This document shows, piece by piece, positions 19,698-29,105 of a stretch of 64,000 nucleotides of DNA. The position numbers and the translations under genes were made by a program. The first letter of the stretch is position 1. Each line of letters opens with the position of its first letter. Origin of the DNA: Peteryoungia aggregata LMG 23059 (GTDB taxonomy: Bacteria; Pseudomonadota; Alphaproteobacteria; Rhizobiales; Rhizobiaceae); NCBI RefSeq assembly GCF_030814435.1, contig NZ_JAUSUW010000001.1, forward strand, positions 558,001 to 622,000, written 5' to 3'. The notes beneath the pieces are model-generated. The model was not told the DNA's origin. It did not search any database and saw nothing but the letters and a program-made list of their open reading frames with translations.

Positions 19698-19838
19698 GCG
19701 TGTTTCCTCTGTCTTGCCCGAACACCCCGCCATGGCGGCTGACCACCACCGGGAGCGCTTCGGCAGATTCGACGGGTGTCTAGGACTGAGAGCCCCGCTT
19801 CGACATTGCTGGCGATGCGGGGCTCGACTTCACGGAGA

Positions 19839-21743
19839 TTACTGGACCATCCACATCTGCTGTGTGCCACCCAGACCGATACCACGGGTGATGTCGTCTT
19901 CGATCAGACCGTCGCGCAAGTTCTTGAAATTGCTCTTGGCAACAGCCAGTGCAGGCGACTCGCCGACGATACCGATTACCCAGCCCTGCGTGACGAAGGT
20001 CTTGATCAGATCCGTCAGCGCCGCATCTGCCGCTTCACGGTTCGATGCCTTTGCAGCTGCGTCCCAGCCAGCAAAAACTTTACGGATCGGATGATCTGCC
20101 GGCGGCTCGATGCCTGAGACACCCGCAGTCGAATACCAGATGTAATATTGGTTGGCGTAGGAATCATTGCCCATCATGATCCGCGGATCTGCAGCAACGA
20201 CGGACAGACGATCGAACGGATACCATTGCATCTGGAACTCGTTGTTGTCGCGGCTGGCATCCCATTGCGTCCGGTCGATCAGGCGCGGCAGCAACTCGAC
20301 ACCGATCTGCTTGTAGTTGTCGGCCACGATTTCCATCGTTTTCGGGCCGTTCGCATGCTGCATCTCGACGACGATCGACAGGCGCGTGCCATCCGGACGC
20401 AGACGGAACCCATCTCCGTCCCTCTTGTCGAGGCCGATCCCGTCGAGCAATTGGTTGGCCTTGTCAGGATCGAATTCGGCCCAATGGGTTTCGAGTTCGG
20501 GATCAAAATTCGGAGAACCGGTGACGGGTGAGGCCTGTCTGGGTTCCGCCAGTCCGGTGAAGACGAGCTCGTTGATCGTCTCGCGGTCGATGGCAATGCT
20601 CAGCGCCTGGCGGAAGTCGGAAGTCTCGTAGAGTCCGCGCAGGACATCGTCCTTGACGTTGAGGTTCGGAACGAGCGACCAGGTCTGGGCCTGTGTCCAG
20701 CGGTAGACCTTGTAGTCCCCCTTGGCTTCATTTTCCTTGTAGAAGGTGAAGTCCTGCGGCTCGACATAACGCATCTGCATGTCGATCTGCCCCTGGACGA
20801 TCATCAGGTTGAACGCCTCCTGCTCACTGAAGAGTCGATGCGAGATGCGATCGATATAAGGCAACTGGTTCCCCGCCTGATCCACGGCATAGTAATAGGG
20901 ATTGCGAACCATGGTAACGACCTCGGCAGGAGCCGGGGTTTCGATCTTCCACGCCGTGATGACCGGCAGATCCGGGTTCTGCCACCAGGCCGTCACCGCC
21001 CCCTTGGAACCCCAGAGATCCTGCCATTTCTCAACGCCGAATTTTTCGGTCGCCGCCTTCAATTCCGCTTCCGAGGCGTGCTTGTTGTTGAACTGCTTCA
21101 GATAGTGCTTTGGAAAGATGAAGCTCGGACGATCAAGGCTCGGTTCACCGGTCGAATCCTTGGCCAGGATTTCGAGGAAGTAGACATAAGGCTGATCGAA
21201 ACTGACCTTGAAGGTCCGGTCATCGACGATTTCCAGATTCATTGGCTTGCCACCCGGGGCAAGCGTCTGATCGACGGACGCCAGCAGATCCCGGTTCAGG
21301 AAGACGTCATTGTACCAGAACTCGACATCCTCGGTCGTGACGGGCTGACCGTCCGACCACTTCAACCCCTTGAGCAGCGTGAAAGTGAAGGTGCGGGAAT
21401 CCTCACTGACGGAGTAGGACTCAACGTAACCCGGAACCAGCGACAGCTTGCCGTCGGCGCCTTGCGACCACTTGACGACGCGCTCTTCCATGAGCTTCGT
21501 CGGCCCCCAGCGGTCACCCGGGCCCTTGTAGGCGCGCTGCCAGTTGCCACCATACTGCCCAACCTCGACCGCGTTGACCACGGTTGGATTTTCGGGAAGC
21601 CGCTGCTCCACCGGCGGCAGGGCTCCGGCCTTGACCTGTTCCGCAAGCATCGGAGATTCATTGAATGCCAGTGCCGGACCAGCCAGGCAGCAGGCCATCA
21701 AGGCCGAAACGAAAACCTTTGAAATTTTTTCACTGCGCTTCAT
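19839..21743 (-). CDS. Periplasmic extracellular solute-binding protein, family 5 (Opp-type importer)
   Basis: 634 residues with a clear Sec signal peptide (KVFVSALMACCLAGPALA, cleavage near residue 26). The mature part has SBP family 5 features: FTFTLLKGLKWSDGQPVTTEDVEFWYNDV near 120 and ALSIAIDRETINELVFTGL near 390 (both segments contain the family's conserved patterns). It captures the substrate for the Opp-type importer downstream. It is first in its operon, with GGGAGG 6 bases before the ATG, and the 119 bp upstream contain a 9-bp inverted repeat. A gap of 141 bp to the permease is longer than elsewhere in the operon, which often allows higher expression of the binding protein. Confidence 0.92.
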   Translation of the reverse strand: MKRSEKISKVFVSALMACCLAGPALAFNESPMLAEQVKAGALPPVEQRLPENPTVVNAVEVGQYGGNWQRAYKGPGDRWGPTKLMEERVVKWSQGADGKLSLVPGYVESYSVSEDSRTFTFTLLKGLKWSDGQPVTTEDVEFWYNDVFLNRDLLASVDQTLAPGGKPMNLEIVDDRTFKVSFDQPYVYFLEILAKDSTGEPSLDRPSFIFPKHYLKQFNNKHASEAELKAATEKFGVEKWQDLWGSKGAVTAWWQNPDLPVITAWKIETPAPAEVVTMVRNPYYYAVDQAGNQLPYIDRISHRLFSEQEAFNLMIVQGQIDMQMRYVEPQDFTFYKENEAKGDYKVYRWTQAQTWSLVPNLNVKDDVLRGLYETSDFRQALSIAIDRETINELVFTGLAEPRQASPVTGSPNFDPELETHWAEFDPDKANQLLDGIGLDKRDGDGFRLRPDGTRLSIVVEMQHANGPKTMEIVADNYKQIGVELLPRLIDRTQWDASRDNNEFQMQWYPFDRLSVVAADPRIMMGNDSYANQYYIWYSTAGVSGIEPPADHPIRKVFAGWDAAAKASNREAADAALTDLIKTFVTQGWVIGIVGESPALAVAKSNFKNLRDGLIEDDITRGIGLGGTQQMWMVQ

Positions 21744-21862
21744 TGCATCCTCCCAGATAACGCAAATATTTTCGTGCCATCCCCACGAAAATCCATGTTT
21801 AACCGAAATCTAAACGCTGAATTCTCAAAATCAAGACAAAAATATTTTCACATATACTTGGA
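21744..21862 (-). promoter_or_regulatory. Promoter/operator region of the oligosaccharide importer operon
   Basis: AT-rich 119-bp gap between the LacI gene and the binding-protein gene, both on the minus strand. It contains a perfect inverted repeat, ATTTTCGTG (21768-21776) and CACGAAAAT (21784-21792), separated by 7 bases. The decamer AAATATTTTC occurs at 21764 and again near 21840. The repeat lies just upstream of the binding-protein ribosome site, where a LacI-type repressor could block transcription. Spacing of the arms is larger than in classic LacI operators, so a role as attenuator hairpin is the alternative. Confidence 0.5.
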
Positions 21863-22906
21863 TTAAATCGCACGCGCACTCTCCCGCTCTATCAGTTTGC
21901 AGCCGAGTTCGATGCGGCAGGGCGGATGCTCCGGCCCATAGACCGACAGCCTGTTCTCCAGGGCCTGCAATGCCAGGACCGCCATCTCCTGCAAGGGGAC
22001 CCGCACCGTCGTTAGCGGCGGTCTGGTCAGGTCGCCAAGCGCCACACCGTCGAAGCCCACGACGGCGACATCTTCAGGCACCCGGATACCGTGGGCCTGA
22101 AGTGCCTGCAGCGCACCGACTGCGAGATTGTCGGAAGCGCAAAAAAGAGCGGTGGCTCCGCCGAGCCCGCCTTCTTCCGATAGCAGCAATCGGACGGCCG
22201 CCTCGCCATCACTCGGCTTGTAGCCGTCTGCGATATAGACGCGCCCAAGCTCCGCAGGCAGTTGCCTTTCCCGATAGGCATCGAGAAAGCCATCGACACG
22301 CCGAGTGATGGTCCCGCGACCACGCCATGTCAGGTGAAGGATATTCTGATGCCCACGCGACAACAGCCACTCGGTCGCGAGCCGCGCCGCATAGCGGTTG
22401 CCCGGCGTCACGGTATCAACCGACATCGAGGGGTCCTCGCCATTGAGGAGGACGACCGCAATCCCGGAGGCTGCAAGTGTCCGCAGAAGCTTGGGATTAT
22501 CGTCGTAAACGAGCACGATACCGTCGGCATAGACAGCCTTGGCGCCATCGATGATTTCCTGGGCATTCAGGCTCTCTCCACCGGAATGCGCAACGACCCG
22601 AACCCCGCGCTTTTCGCATTCTCGTGTCAGCGCCGTCAGCAGTGTCCAGGAAAACAGGTTGGTATCGACATGCGGGACGTTGCCGGGCGGCACGGCAAGA
22701 TAGACCGTGGAGAGCGAGGCAATCGATCCCTTCTGCTGTCGTTTCGCGAGATAGCCGAGACGTCTGGCCGCCTCAAGCACACGGCTGCGCACCTCCGGCG
22801 AGATGGAAGCCGTCCCATTAAGCACATGGGAGACGGTGCTGAGCGCCACTCCGGCTTCACGCGACACATCCTTGATTCCGACTTTCGACCTGTCTGAAGT
22901 GTCCAT
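21863..22906 (-). CDS. LacI-family transcriptional regulator
   Basis: 347 residues. N-terminal helix-turn-helix VGIKDVSREAGVALSTVSHVLNG is cut at residues 8-30 and contains the standard LacI recognition helix; hinge helix SRVLEAARRLGY follows. Residues 65-340 are a periplasmic-binding-protein-like effector domain (AVVGFDGVALGDLTRPPLTTVRVP segment). It lies between the PHP hydrolase gene (10 bp) and the importer operon, so it most likely controls both sugar operons and responds to the imported sugar or a breakdown product. Confidence 0.92.
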   Translation of the reverse strand: MDTSDRSKVGIKDVSREAGVALSTVSHVLNGTASISPEVRSRVLEAARRLGYLAKRQQKGSIASLSTVYLAVPPGNVPHVDTNLFSWTLLTALTRECEKRGVRVVAHSGGESLNAQEIIDGAKAVYADGIVLVYDDNPKLLRTLAASGIAVVLLNGEDPSMSVDTVTPGNRYAARLATEWLLSRGHQNILHLTWRGRGTITRRVDGFLDAYRERQLPAELGRVYIADGYKPSDGEAAVRLLLSEEGGLGGATALFCASDNLAVGALQALQAHGIRVPEDVAVVGFDGVALGDLTRPPLTTVRVPLQEMAVLALQALENRLSVYGPEHPPCRIELGCKLIERESARAI

Positions 22907-22916
22907 GGCTCAGCCC

Positions 22917-24149
22917 TCACTCGGCGTAGAAGGGGTTGGTGAACAGGCGAGCCTCGTTGCCGTGCCACACCTCAAAACGCAGAAACCGGCCCGAGAAGGG
23001 GAGTTCGACGGTGAAACCACCCTCGTCCGGCTTCACTGTATCCTTGTAACCGTTCTCATCGACCAGACGGATCTCATCGCCCTGCGACAGGCCGTCAAAG
23101 CGGACCGCAATCGGGGACCCTGATGGGACGCGGGAACCGAAATCCGGATGCCCGATTCCGACCGGCAGCGCGGTCAGATCGTGCGGCGAGAAGGAGACGA
23201 CATTGCGGCCCGCCCGCACTGCCGCGAGGATGTCGGCAATTGAATGTCCCGACACACGCAAGCGGTTGCTCGGATGTCCATGACGGCGCCGATTCTTCAG
23301 ATGGAAGTCGCTGCCGCCCGTCACCGGAATCTGTCGTCCCGCCACCAGAAGCTCCTGCCAGAAGGCAAGCGCCTGCGCATTCATCGGTGTCCAGAGCCCG
23401 TTCCAGATTTCCAAAGCATCGAAATGCGGCTCGAAACCGGATTGCCATTTGCCTCCCGCCGAATTCTGAAACGGGTGATTGATGACGATGGTCGCACCAT
23501 TCGCCCGCGCCTCGGCCATGCGGTCGACCACATCGCTCGGACTGCGGCAGCGCCAGTCCTCAACCGGCCTGGCTAGCCCGAGAAAGTTGGTGTGCCCCCA
23601 GAACGACGTCAACTCCATCGCCGGGATGACGAGCATACCGGGATCATCAGGGCGAATGATGTTCTGTGAGATGGTGTTGTGATCGGTGATCGCCAGGAAA
23701 TCCAGGCCACCGGCACGCGCACGATGGATCGCGTCGAGAACGGTCACACCACCGTCGGAATGCTCCGAATGGCTGTGCAGCTCCCCCACCAGCCAGCGCT
23801 CCCGTTTGCGGATCAGCCGGATCTTAACGTCGACCTTGCAGGCGGGCCCAATCTTCACGATGCCGAGCACGGCATGCCAGGCTCCTGCAAGCGGCCCGCA
23901 GTCGTAGCCGGGCGTCGCACGGTCTTCCTCAAGCGTGATGAAGCCGCGCTCGGCGCCACTCCAGCCCCGCATGCGACCGTGCTGCGCCACGCCGAGATCA
24001 ATGACGCTGCCACCGCCTCCGAACGGGAAGTGATAGGCCACCTCGATCCGCTCGATATCACCCCCCACCGTAAAAGGAATTTCGACGAAGGACTTCTCCC
24101 CCTCCGGAAAGTTGTCGATGGTGATGTTGATTTCCTGGTCGCCGCTCAT
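22917..24149 (-). CDS. PHP-domain metallohydrolase, CehA/McbA-like
   Basis: 410 residues. The PHP core begins near 145 with ELHSHSEHSDG (metal-binding His pairs), then DFLAITDHNTIS and, further on, VINHPF and TGGSDFH, which together supply the His/Asp ligands of a trinuclear metal site. An N-terminal 130-residue beta domain and a C-terminal beta extension flank the core, as in CehA/McbA-type phosphoesterases. The stop of the alpha-mannosidase gene overlaps this ATG by 4 bases. Context suggests hydrolysis of a phosphorylated or esterified sugar, but the substrate is not deducible. Confidence 0.85.
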   Translation of the reverse strand: MSGDQEINITIDNFPEGEKSFVEIPFTVGGDIERIEVAYHFPFGGGGSVIDLGVAQHGRMRGWSGAERGFITLEEDRATPGYDCGPLAGAWHAVLGIVKIGPACKVDVKIRLIRKRERWLVGELHSHSEHSDGGVTVLDAIHRARAGGLDFLAITDHNTISQNIIRPDDPGMLVIPAMELTSFWGHTNFLGLARPVEDWRCRSPSDVVDRMAEARANGATIVINHPFQNSAGGKWQSGFEPHFDALEIWNGLWTPMNAQALAFWQELLVAGRQIPVTGGSDFHLKNRRRHGHPSNRLRVSGHSIADILAAVRAGRNVVSFSPHDLTALPVGIGHPDFGSRVPSGSPIAVRFDGLSQGDEIRLVDENGYKDTVKPDEGGFTVELPFSGRFLRFEVWHGNEARLFTNPFYAE

Positions 24150-27100
24150 GTGCCGCTCCTCCCCAGTTTCAGGCTGATGATGTCGAAGGGTTTGAAGTCG
24201 AGGTTCAGATGCCCGTTTTCGACCAGCAGCCGGCAGATCGGCTGCTCCAGGAGATCGACGAGCAGCACCTCCGTCAGATCCGGCGCCGGCATGATATCGG
24301 CAGCCCTGTGCCGTCCCGTGACTTCCCAGAGGCGAACGACAACACCGCTGCCATCTTCCGCCTCCTTCACCGCTTCGACACAGATCCCGTCCGTCGCAAT
24401 AGTGAACAGCGCGGAGGTCGCCGCCTCCGCCGGGCGACGTTCCACCTCGGCGCCAGCGACAATCCGCAGCGGCATGTTGAAGTCTTCCCCCGCCCGATGC
24501 ACGGCATCCTTTTCGCCATCATGCACCATCAGCGCGTAGCGGAACCGATGCGCCCCCTGGTCGGCGCCCGGCCAGGGATAGGTGGGAGAACGCAGCAGCG
24601 TCAGGCGGATATCCGAGCCCCGGGCGTCATAGCCGTATTTGCTGTCATTGAGGAAGGCGACACCGAAGTCCGGCTCCGTGACATCCGCCCAGCGCTGCAT
24701 GACGCATTCGAAGCGTGCCTTGTCCCAGGACGTGTTACGATGCGTCGCCCGCCGCACATGGCCGAACTGGATCTCCGCATCCACGGCGGCCACCTGCAGC
24801 GCCAGCGGAAACCCCGCCTTCACCAGCGTGTTGTGCTCGTGCCAATCGACGAATGTGTCGAAATCAACTCGCCGGGCATCCGCTTCCAGAGCCACGACCT
24901 GCACGACGCGCGAATTTTCGTAGCGCCACTCGAACCGGATGGCAGCGCGCAGCGGACCCCGCTCGACGACATGGGCACTCACGAGATCGTCGATCTCAAA
25001 GACCTGATCCTCGAAGTCGGAATCGATATCCCAGGCGTCATATTGCGCTGGCCGGTCACGATAGGCCTGCAGGCGGTTGCCCGCTTGGCCTGGCTTGAGG
25101 ATCAGTCGTCCACTGGCGCGATCAACGAGGCGGTCGATCCGCCCTGCGTCATCGAACAGGATCTCCATATGACGGTTCGCCAGTCGACGCTCGGAAACGC
25201 TCAGCGCGTCCGCAACGACAGGCATCGTCAGCACCCCATCCAAAGGCACAAGCGAAAGCGGTGCAACACAATCGAACCAGGCCGCATGTTCATGCGAACC
25301 ATCAGCCCGCACCACCCTCTGCACTTCTCGCCCTTCCAGCAGCGGCGAAGAGACCAGCCCGCCACGGGGCCGCCCTGCAGCATTGAGGACACCAGGACCA
25401 ATCTGGATGGCCGAAACGAGCTCACGGGCGAGCGTCTCGGCTTCCATGAAGAAGGTCTCGTAGTCACGGTCACTATCCTCATAGACAGCACCGATCGAGG
25501 ATCCCGGAAGGATGTCGTGAAACTGGTTGAGCATCACGATATCCCAGAGCGACCTCAGCCTTGCATGAGGATAGGCCTGCCCGGTGGCGCGCTGCGCAAG
25601 CACGGCCATCAGCTCAAGCTCCCGAAGCGCGATCTCCGCCAACCGGTTGAAACGCTTGTTCTTGGCGACCGAGGTCAGGGTGCCCCGATGGAATTCCAGA
25701 TAGAATTCCCCCACCCAGACCGGATAGCGTTCCGGATGGGTCTTCATCTCGGCAATCAGCCGCTCGAAGAATGGCCGCATGGCCCCATGCTCGACCTTTG
25801 GGCAACCGGGAATACCGCGTTCCATGCGGCGGATGTTGTGGAGCATCTCGCGGGTCGGCCCGCCACCGCCGTCTCCATGACCATAGACGAGGAAGAGCTC
25901 TCCGCCGATGCGCTGCTGCCCGTAGCGTTTCCAGGTGCCCATGACATGGGTAGGCTTGAGATTGGGGCAGTAGGTCGTGCCGATGCTCTGGCTGTCATAG
26001 GGCTGCGTCGTCAGGAAATAGGCGACCACCTGGCTGCCATCGATGCCCTGCCAGAAGAGCTTTTCCTCCGGCATGCGGTTGGTGTCGTTCCAGGAAAGCT
26101 TGTGCGTGACGAAACTGTCGAGCCCCGACTTCACCATCAACTGCGGCAGCGCTGCCGTGTAACCGAACGTATCCGGCAGCCAGACCATGCGTGGTCGGAT
26201 GCCGAAGGTCTCCTGATGATAGCGGACACCGTAGAGAATGTGTCGAACCAGCGCCTCGCCGCCGGCGATGTTCACATCAGGCTCAAGCCAGAGCGCGCCT
26301 TCGATCTCGAAGCGCCCGGCGGAAAACTGCCCCCGGATGCGATCGAAGAGTTCGGGATAGTCCTCACGCAGATAATCAAGCAGGACGCACTGATTGTACA
26401 TGAACCGGTAGTCGGGAAACTCATCCATCAGCGACAGCATGGTCGCCATCGAGCGCGCCATCTTCTGTCGCGTCTCGCGTACCCGCCAGAGCCATGCGAC
26501 ATCGATATGCGTATGCCCGGTCGCAACAACGACGGGTTTTTCCTCGAAATCAGCGACCTGATAGATCCCAGCAGCAATGGCCCGCGCCGTGTCCAGCGAT
26601 TTCGCCAACCGCTCCGGATTTCCCGGACGCAGATCGATGGCATCGACAGCCTGCTCGACCACTCGCAGGATGAAGTGTCGACGCGGATCGTTTTCATCCA
26701 GCAGTCGTGCGACATCGAGAGGCACGCGCAGATCGTAGTAGACGTCCTCGACCTGCACATCGTGGCGATGCAGCGTCACCGCGAAACCGATCTGCCGGCG
26801 ATCCTCGATGGTTCCAGCCTCGATCAGGAGGTCGAGGACCTGCCCCGAAACGGCATCGAGGGCCAGCGGAAACTCCCGATGGTTCGCGTCGCCACCCTGG
26901 ACAATGCGTCCGTCGACACGCACGAGGCATTGCGGGTCGCTGCGTCCCATGACATTGCCGAAGGCGGCTTCGATCCGGCCGAAGATCCGGGCGCCACCAG
27001 CGCTGTCGGGCAACACGACCCGACCGCCGAACCAGAAATAGCCGTCGGGCTCGCCCCAGATGTGGTCCCGACCCACGGCGGTCCAGCCAGACCGATCGGA

Positions 27101-27229
27101 GGTGACCATATCCGACCGTTCCTTGGATGCAGCCTGCCGGTAAACGAGCGGGACCTCCATGCCGATTGGCTGGAAGATCTGCTCGGCGAGAACCGACAGC
27201 AGCTTGTCGAGCTTGCGAATGGTCTTCAT
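24146..27229 (-). CDS. Alpha-mannosidase, glycoside hydrolase family 38
   Basis: About 1027 residues from the ATG at 27229, which follows GGAGGAG; an in-frame start at 27289 would overlap the GH28 gene. Catalytic domain from about 245: GHTHIDVAWLW (Zn-binding His and Asp), LWLEPDVNI, and MVWLPDTFGYTAALPQ, whose Asp is the expected nucleophile. The C-terminal 400 residues are the beta-sandwich region seen in bacterial GH38 enzymes. No signal peptide, so intracellular removal of alpha-mannosyl (or related) residues from imported oligosaccharides. Length fits the family (about 1000). It is coupled to the PHP gene. Confidence 0.92.
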   Translation of the reverse strand: MKTIRKLDKLLSVLAEQIFQPIGMEVPLVYRQAASKERSDMVTSDRSGWTAVGRDHIWGEPDGYFWFGGRVVLPDSAGGARIFGRIEAAFGNVMGRSDPQCLVRVDGRIVQGGDANHREFPLALDAVSGQVLDLLIEAGTIEDRRQIGFAVTLHRHDVQVEDVYYDLRVPLDVARLLDENDPRRHFILRVVEQAVDAIDLRPGNPERLAKSLDTARAIAAGIYQVADFEEKPVVVATGHTHIDVAWLWRVRETRQKMARSMATMLSLMDEFPDYRFMYNQCVLLDYLREDYPELFDRIRGQFSAGRFEIEGALWLEPDVNIAGGEALVRHILYGVRYHQETFGIRPRMVWLPDTFGYTAALPQLMVKSGLDSFVTHKLSWNDTNRMPEEKLFWQGIDGSQVVAYFLTTQPYDSQSIGTTYCPNLKPTHVMGTWKRYGQQRIGGELFLVYGHGDGGGGPTREMLHNIRRMERGIPGCPKVEHGAMRPFFERLIAEMKTHPERYPVWVGEFYLEFHRGTLTSVAKNKRFNRLAEIALRELELMAVLAQRATGQAYPHARLRSLWDIVMLNQFHDILPGSSIGAVYEDSDRDYETFFMEAETLARELVSAIQIGPGVLNAAGRPRGGLVSSPLLEGREVQRVVRADGSHEHAAWFDCVAPLSLVPLDGVLTMPVVADALSVSERRLANRHMEILFDDAGRIDRLVDRASGRLILKPGQAGNRLQAYRDRPAQYDAWDIDSDFEDQVFEIDDLVSAHVVERGPLRAAIRFEWRYENSRVVQVVALEADARRVDFDTFVDWHEHNTLVKAGFPLALQVAAVDAEIQFGHVRRATHRNTSWDKARFECVMQRWADVTEPDFGVAFLNDSKYGYDARGSDIRLTLLRSPTYPWPGADQGAHRFRYALMVHDGEKDAVHRAGEDFNMPLRIVAGAEVERRPAEAATSALFTIATDGICVEAVKEAEDGSGVVVRLWEVTGRHRAADIMPAPDLTEVLLVDLLEQPICRLLVENGHLNLDFKPFDIISLKLGRSGT

Positions 27230-27251
27230 TGCTTCTCCTCCCGATCCGACG

Positions 27252-28595
27252 TTACGACCAGACCGGGGATTGCCCCTGCAGAACCACAACGGACTCCGGA
27301 TGGAACCCCTCCGGCAGCGGGCTCGGACGGCTCACCTTCACGTCTTCGAGAGCCAGGTTTTCGACATCAGAGGCAAAGACACCCGGCATGCCGCCGGGAT
27401 AGGGCACAAGACCGATGATTTTACCATCCGCGCCGCGCACCCAGGCATTGGCCCGGCCCGCAGCATCCGGTGACGGGGCAAGATCGAACTTCGTCGGGCG
27501 CACATCATAGCGGCAGGCATTGAACCGCCCCGGGGCCTGGCGGAGCGAAACACGGCGCAGCGTCACGTTGCGGATCAGCCCAGCCCTGTCGGCGAACAGA
27601 TTGACGGCCCCTTCCATCTGCCCTTCGATATCCTCGAAAAGTACGTTCTCGATCACGCCGGCCGGATTTGTGCTGCGGCGGTCAAGCGCCGTCATCGTGA
27701 TCGCTTCGCCCGAACCCCAGAATCCCTCCGGGGTTTCCTTGCAATCCACCGTCAACCGACGAAAAGCGATGTTGGATAGTCGTCCCCCGTCGCGCGAGAA
27801 CAAACCGAGTGCACGATTGCTGTGTGCGATAACGCAATCCTCGAAGGTGATATTCTGCATGTCGCCGAAACTTTCGGTCCCGAGCTTCAGCGCGCAACTT
27901 TCGCTGATAATGTTGCAATGGGCGACACGGATCGAATGGCAGTTGCCGATCGGCAGCCCGTCGGGACCGCGGCTCGTCTTGAGAACGACGCCGTCATCCG
28001 CAGTGTCGATGACGCAATTCTCGATCATGACACGCTGGCACGCATCGATCACGACACCGTCCGTATTGGGCATCTTGCGGTCGTTGACGATGGTGACACC
28101 GTCGAGGATCACGTCCTCGCTGCGAATGAGATGGACAGTCCACATCGCCGACAGGCCGATCCTGATTCTTTCAATCCTGACATCCGAGCAGCGATCGACG
28201 ATGAGGGTGCGCGGACGATGACGCGACGGAATATGCGTGCCCATATCCTCAAGGATCCCCTCAATGTAACTCTCACCGGGCGCCTCGATCGTTCCCTGAC
28301 CATGGAGGCGAACCGATCGGGCACCCTGCGCCAGAATGAGCGCACGATCGGAATCCTCCGCGATGACATCCACGCTGTTTGAGGCATAGAGGCCGTAGTC
28401 GGCATGAAACCGCAGGACCGCCCCCTCTTCGAGGCAAAGGTCCGCCCCGCTCGGCAGGCGGAGTGCCCCGCATCGATAGACCCCCTTCGGGAGATGCAAG
28501 GACTTGCCCGCGGCAGCGCTCGAATTCAGCTCCTCCTGCAATTGCGCCGTCACATCATCGAGTCTTGCAATGAATATATTTTTAGCCTTCGACAC
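27252..28595 (-). CDS. GH28-family (polygalacturonase-like) glycoside hydrolase
   Basis: 447 residues with a GTG start at 28595 and a GGGAGGG ribosome site. Right-handed beta-helix pattern with MPNTDGVVID (the GH28 NTD motif) and IDTADDGVVLK (the DD pair), giving the three Asp of the GH28 centre. The usual downstream GHG and RIK motifs are replaced by SESCALKLGTES, so substrate or mechanism may differ from true polygalacturonases. No signal peptide is visible, in keeping with an intracellular exo-acting enzyme. First gene of the GH28-GH38-PHP-LacI operon (22 bp gap to GH38). Confidence 0.85.
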   Translation of the reverse strand: MSKAKNIFIARLDDVTAQLQEELNSSAAAGKSLHLPKGVYRCGALRLPSGADLCLEEGAVLRFHADYGLYASNSVDVIAEDSDRALILAQGARSVRLHGQGTIEAPGESYIEGILEDMGTHIPSRHRPRTLIVDRCSDVRIERIRIGLSAMWTVHLIRSEDVILDGVTIVNDRKMPNTDGVVIDACQRVMIENCVIDTADDGVVLKTSRGPDGLPIGNCHSIRVAHCNIISESCALKLGTESFGDMQNITFEDCVIAHSNRALGLFSRDGGRLSNIAFRRLTVDCKETPEGFWGSGEAITMTALDRRSTNPAGVIENVLFEDIEGQMEGAVNLFADRAGLIRNVTLRRVSLRQAPGRFNACRYDVRPTKFDLAPSPDAAGRANAWVRGADGKIIGLVPYPGGMPGVFASDVENLALEDVKVSRPSPLPEGFHPESVVVLQGQSPVWS

Positions 28596-29105
28596 GTCTC
28601 GATACCCTCCCCCGCGCTAATTCGACGCCACAAGTCACCAATTAAGCCATCCAAAGCGAACAGGATGCATATCAAGCCGATTTTTACCGAGAAATCCAAA
28701 TGAAAATAATTTTGCCTCGACAACCATCCACCGAACGCAGCGACGCCATACTCCACTCCCTCGGCCTGCTTGTGCTGGTCGCTTGCCTGCAGGGTTGGCG
28801 CCATCAGCCACAACGCCTTCCGTCCGGAACTATGCCTCGACATTGACGACAACATCGGCAACGACATCCTGGATAGGGCGTCGGGATGGTCACGCCCCCG
28901 TTTCGTGTTCTTGACGCAGAAGGCCCCGCTGACGCGGGGCCTCTATTCACCTTCTTGGTCCCAGGAGCCTGGCGGCGCGCAGACTTGCGTCAAGAACAAA
29001 GGCCACCGATGATCGGGACCGCTCACCGCTTGGCAGCGGACCACACCGCTCAATGAGGGGCGCTCTCGCGGAGCGCTACCTCATCATTTTACGTCTGCGC
29101 CTCGG
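28596..29105. other. Intergenic 510 bp: promoter side of GH28 and nested inverted repeats
   Basis: No convincing gene. The AT-rich part nearest 28596-28720 should hold the promoter of the GH28 operon. At 28906-28918 and 28986-28998 lies a perfect 13-bp inverted repeat (TGTTCTTGACGCA and its complement). It encloses a perfect 9-bp GC-rich hairpin (28921-28929 with 28934-28942, loop TGAC). Small frames here, such as 28770-29012, show no family features. Confidence 0.6.
29053..29084 (-). terminator. Candidate terminator of the outer-membrane protein gene
   Basis: Stem-loop 22 bases past the stop of the minus-strand gene at 29106: outer arms ATGAGG/CCTCAT (29053-29058, 29079-29084) and inner arms GCGCTC/GAGCGC (29060-29065, 29071-29076) around a 5-base loop. 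No long T-run follows on the minus strand, so termination efficiency is uncertain. Confidence 0.5.

Noticed and set aside
17667..19742. Plus-strand frame of about 690 codons opposite the two permease genes
   Set aside because: Runs across two true genes and their gap on the other strand; charged low-complexity translation typical of antisense frames.
24209..27418. Plus-strand open frame of over 1000 codons opposite the alpha-mannosidase
   Set aside because: The minus strand encodes complete GH38 motifs and has a good ribosome site; the plus-strand translation has no recognisable domain.
28906..28998. CRISPR repeats
   Set aside because: Only one pair of inverted arms, not regularly spaced direct repeats; no cas genes anywhere in the window.
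28770..29012. Small plus-strand frame over the nested repeats
   Set aside because: Crosses perfect hairpins and has no domain or good start context.
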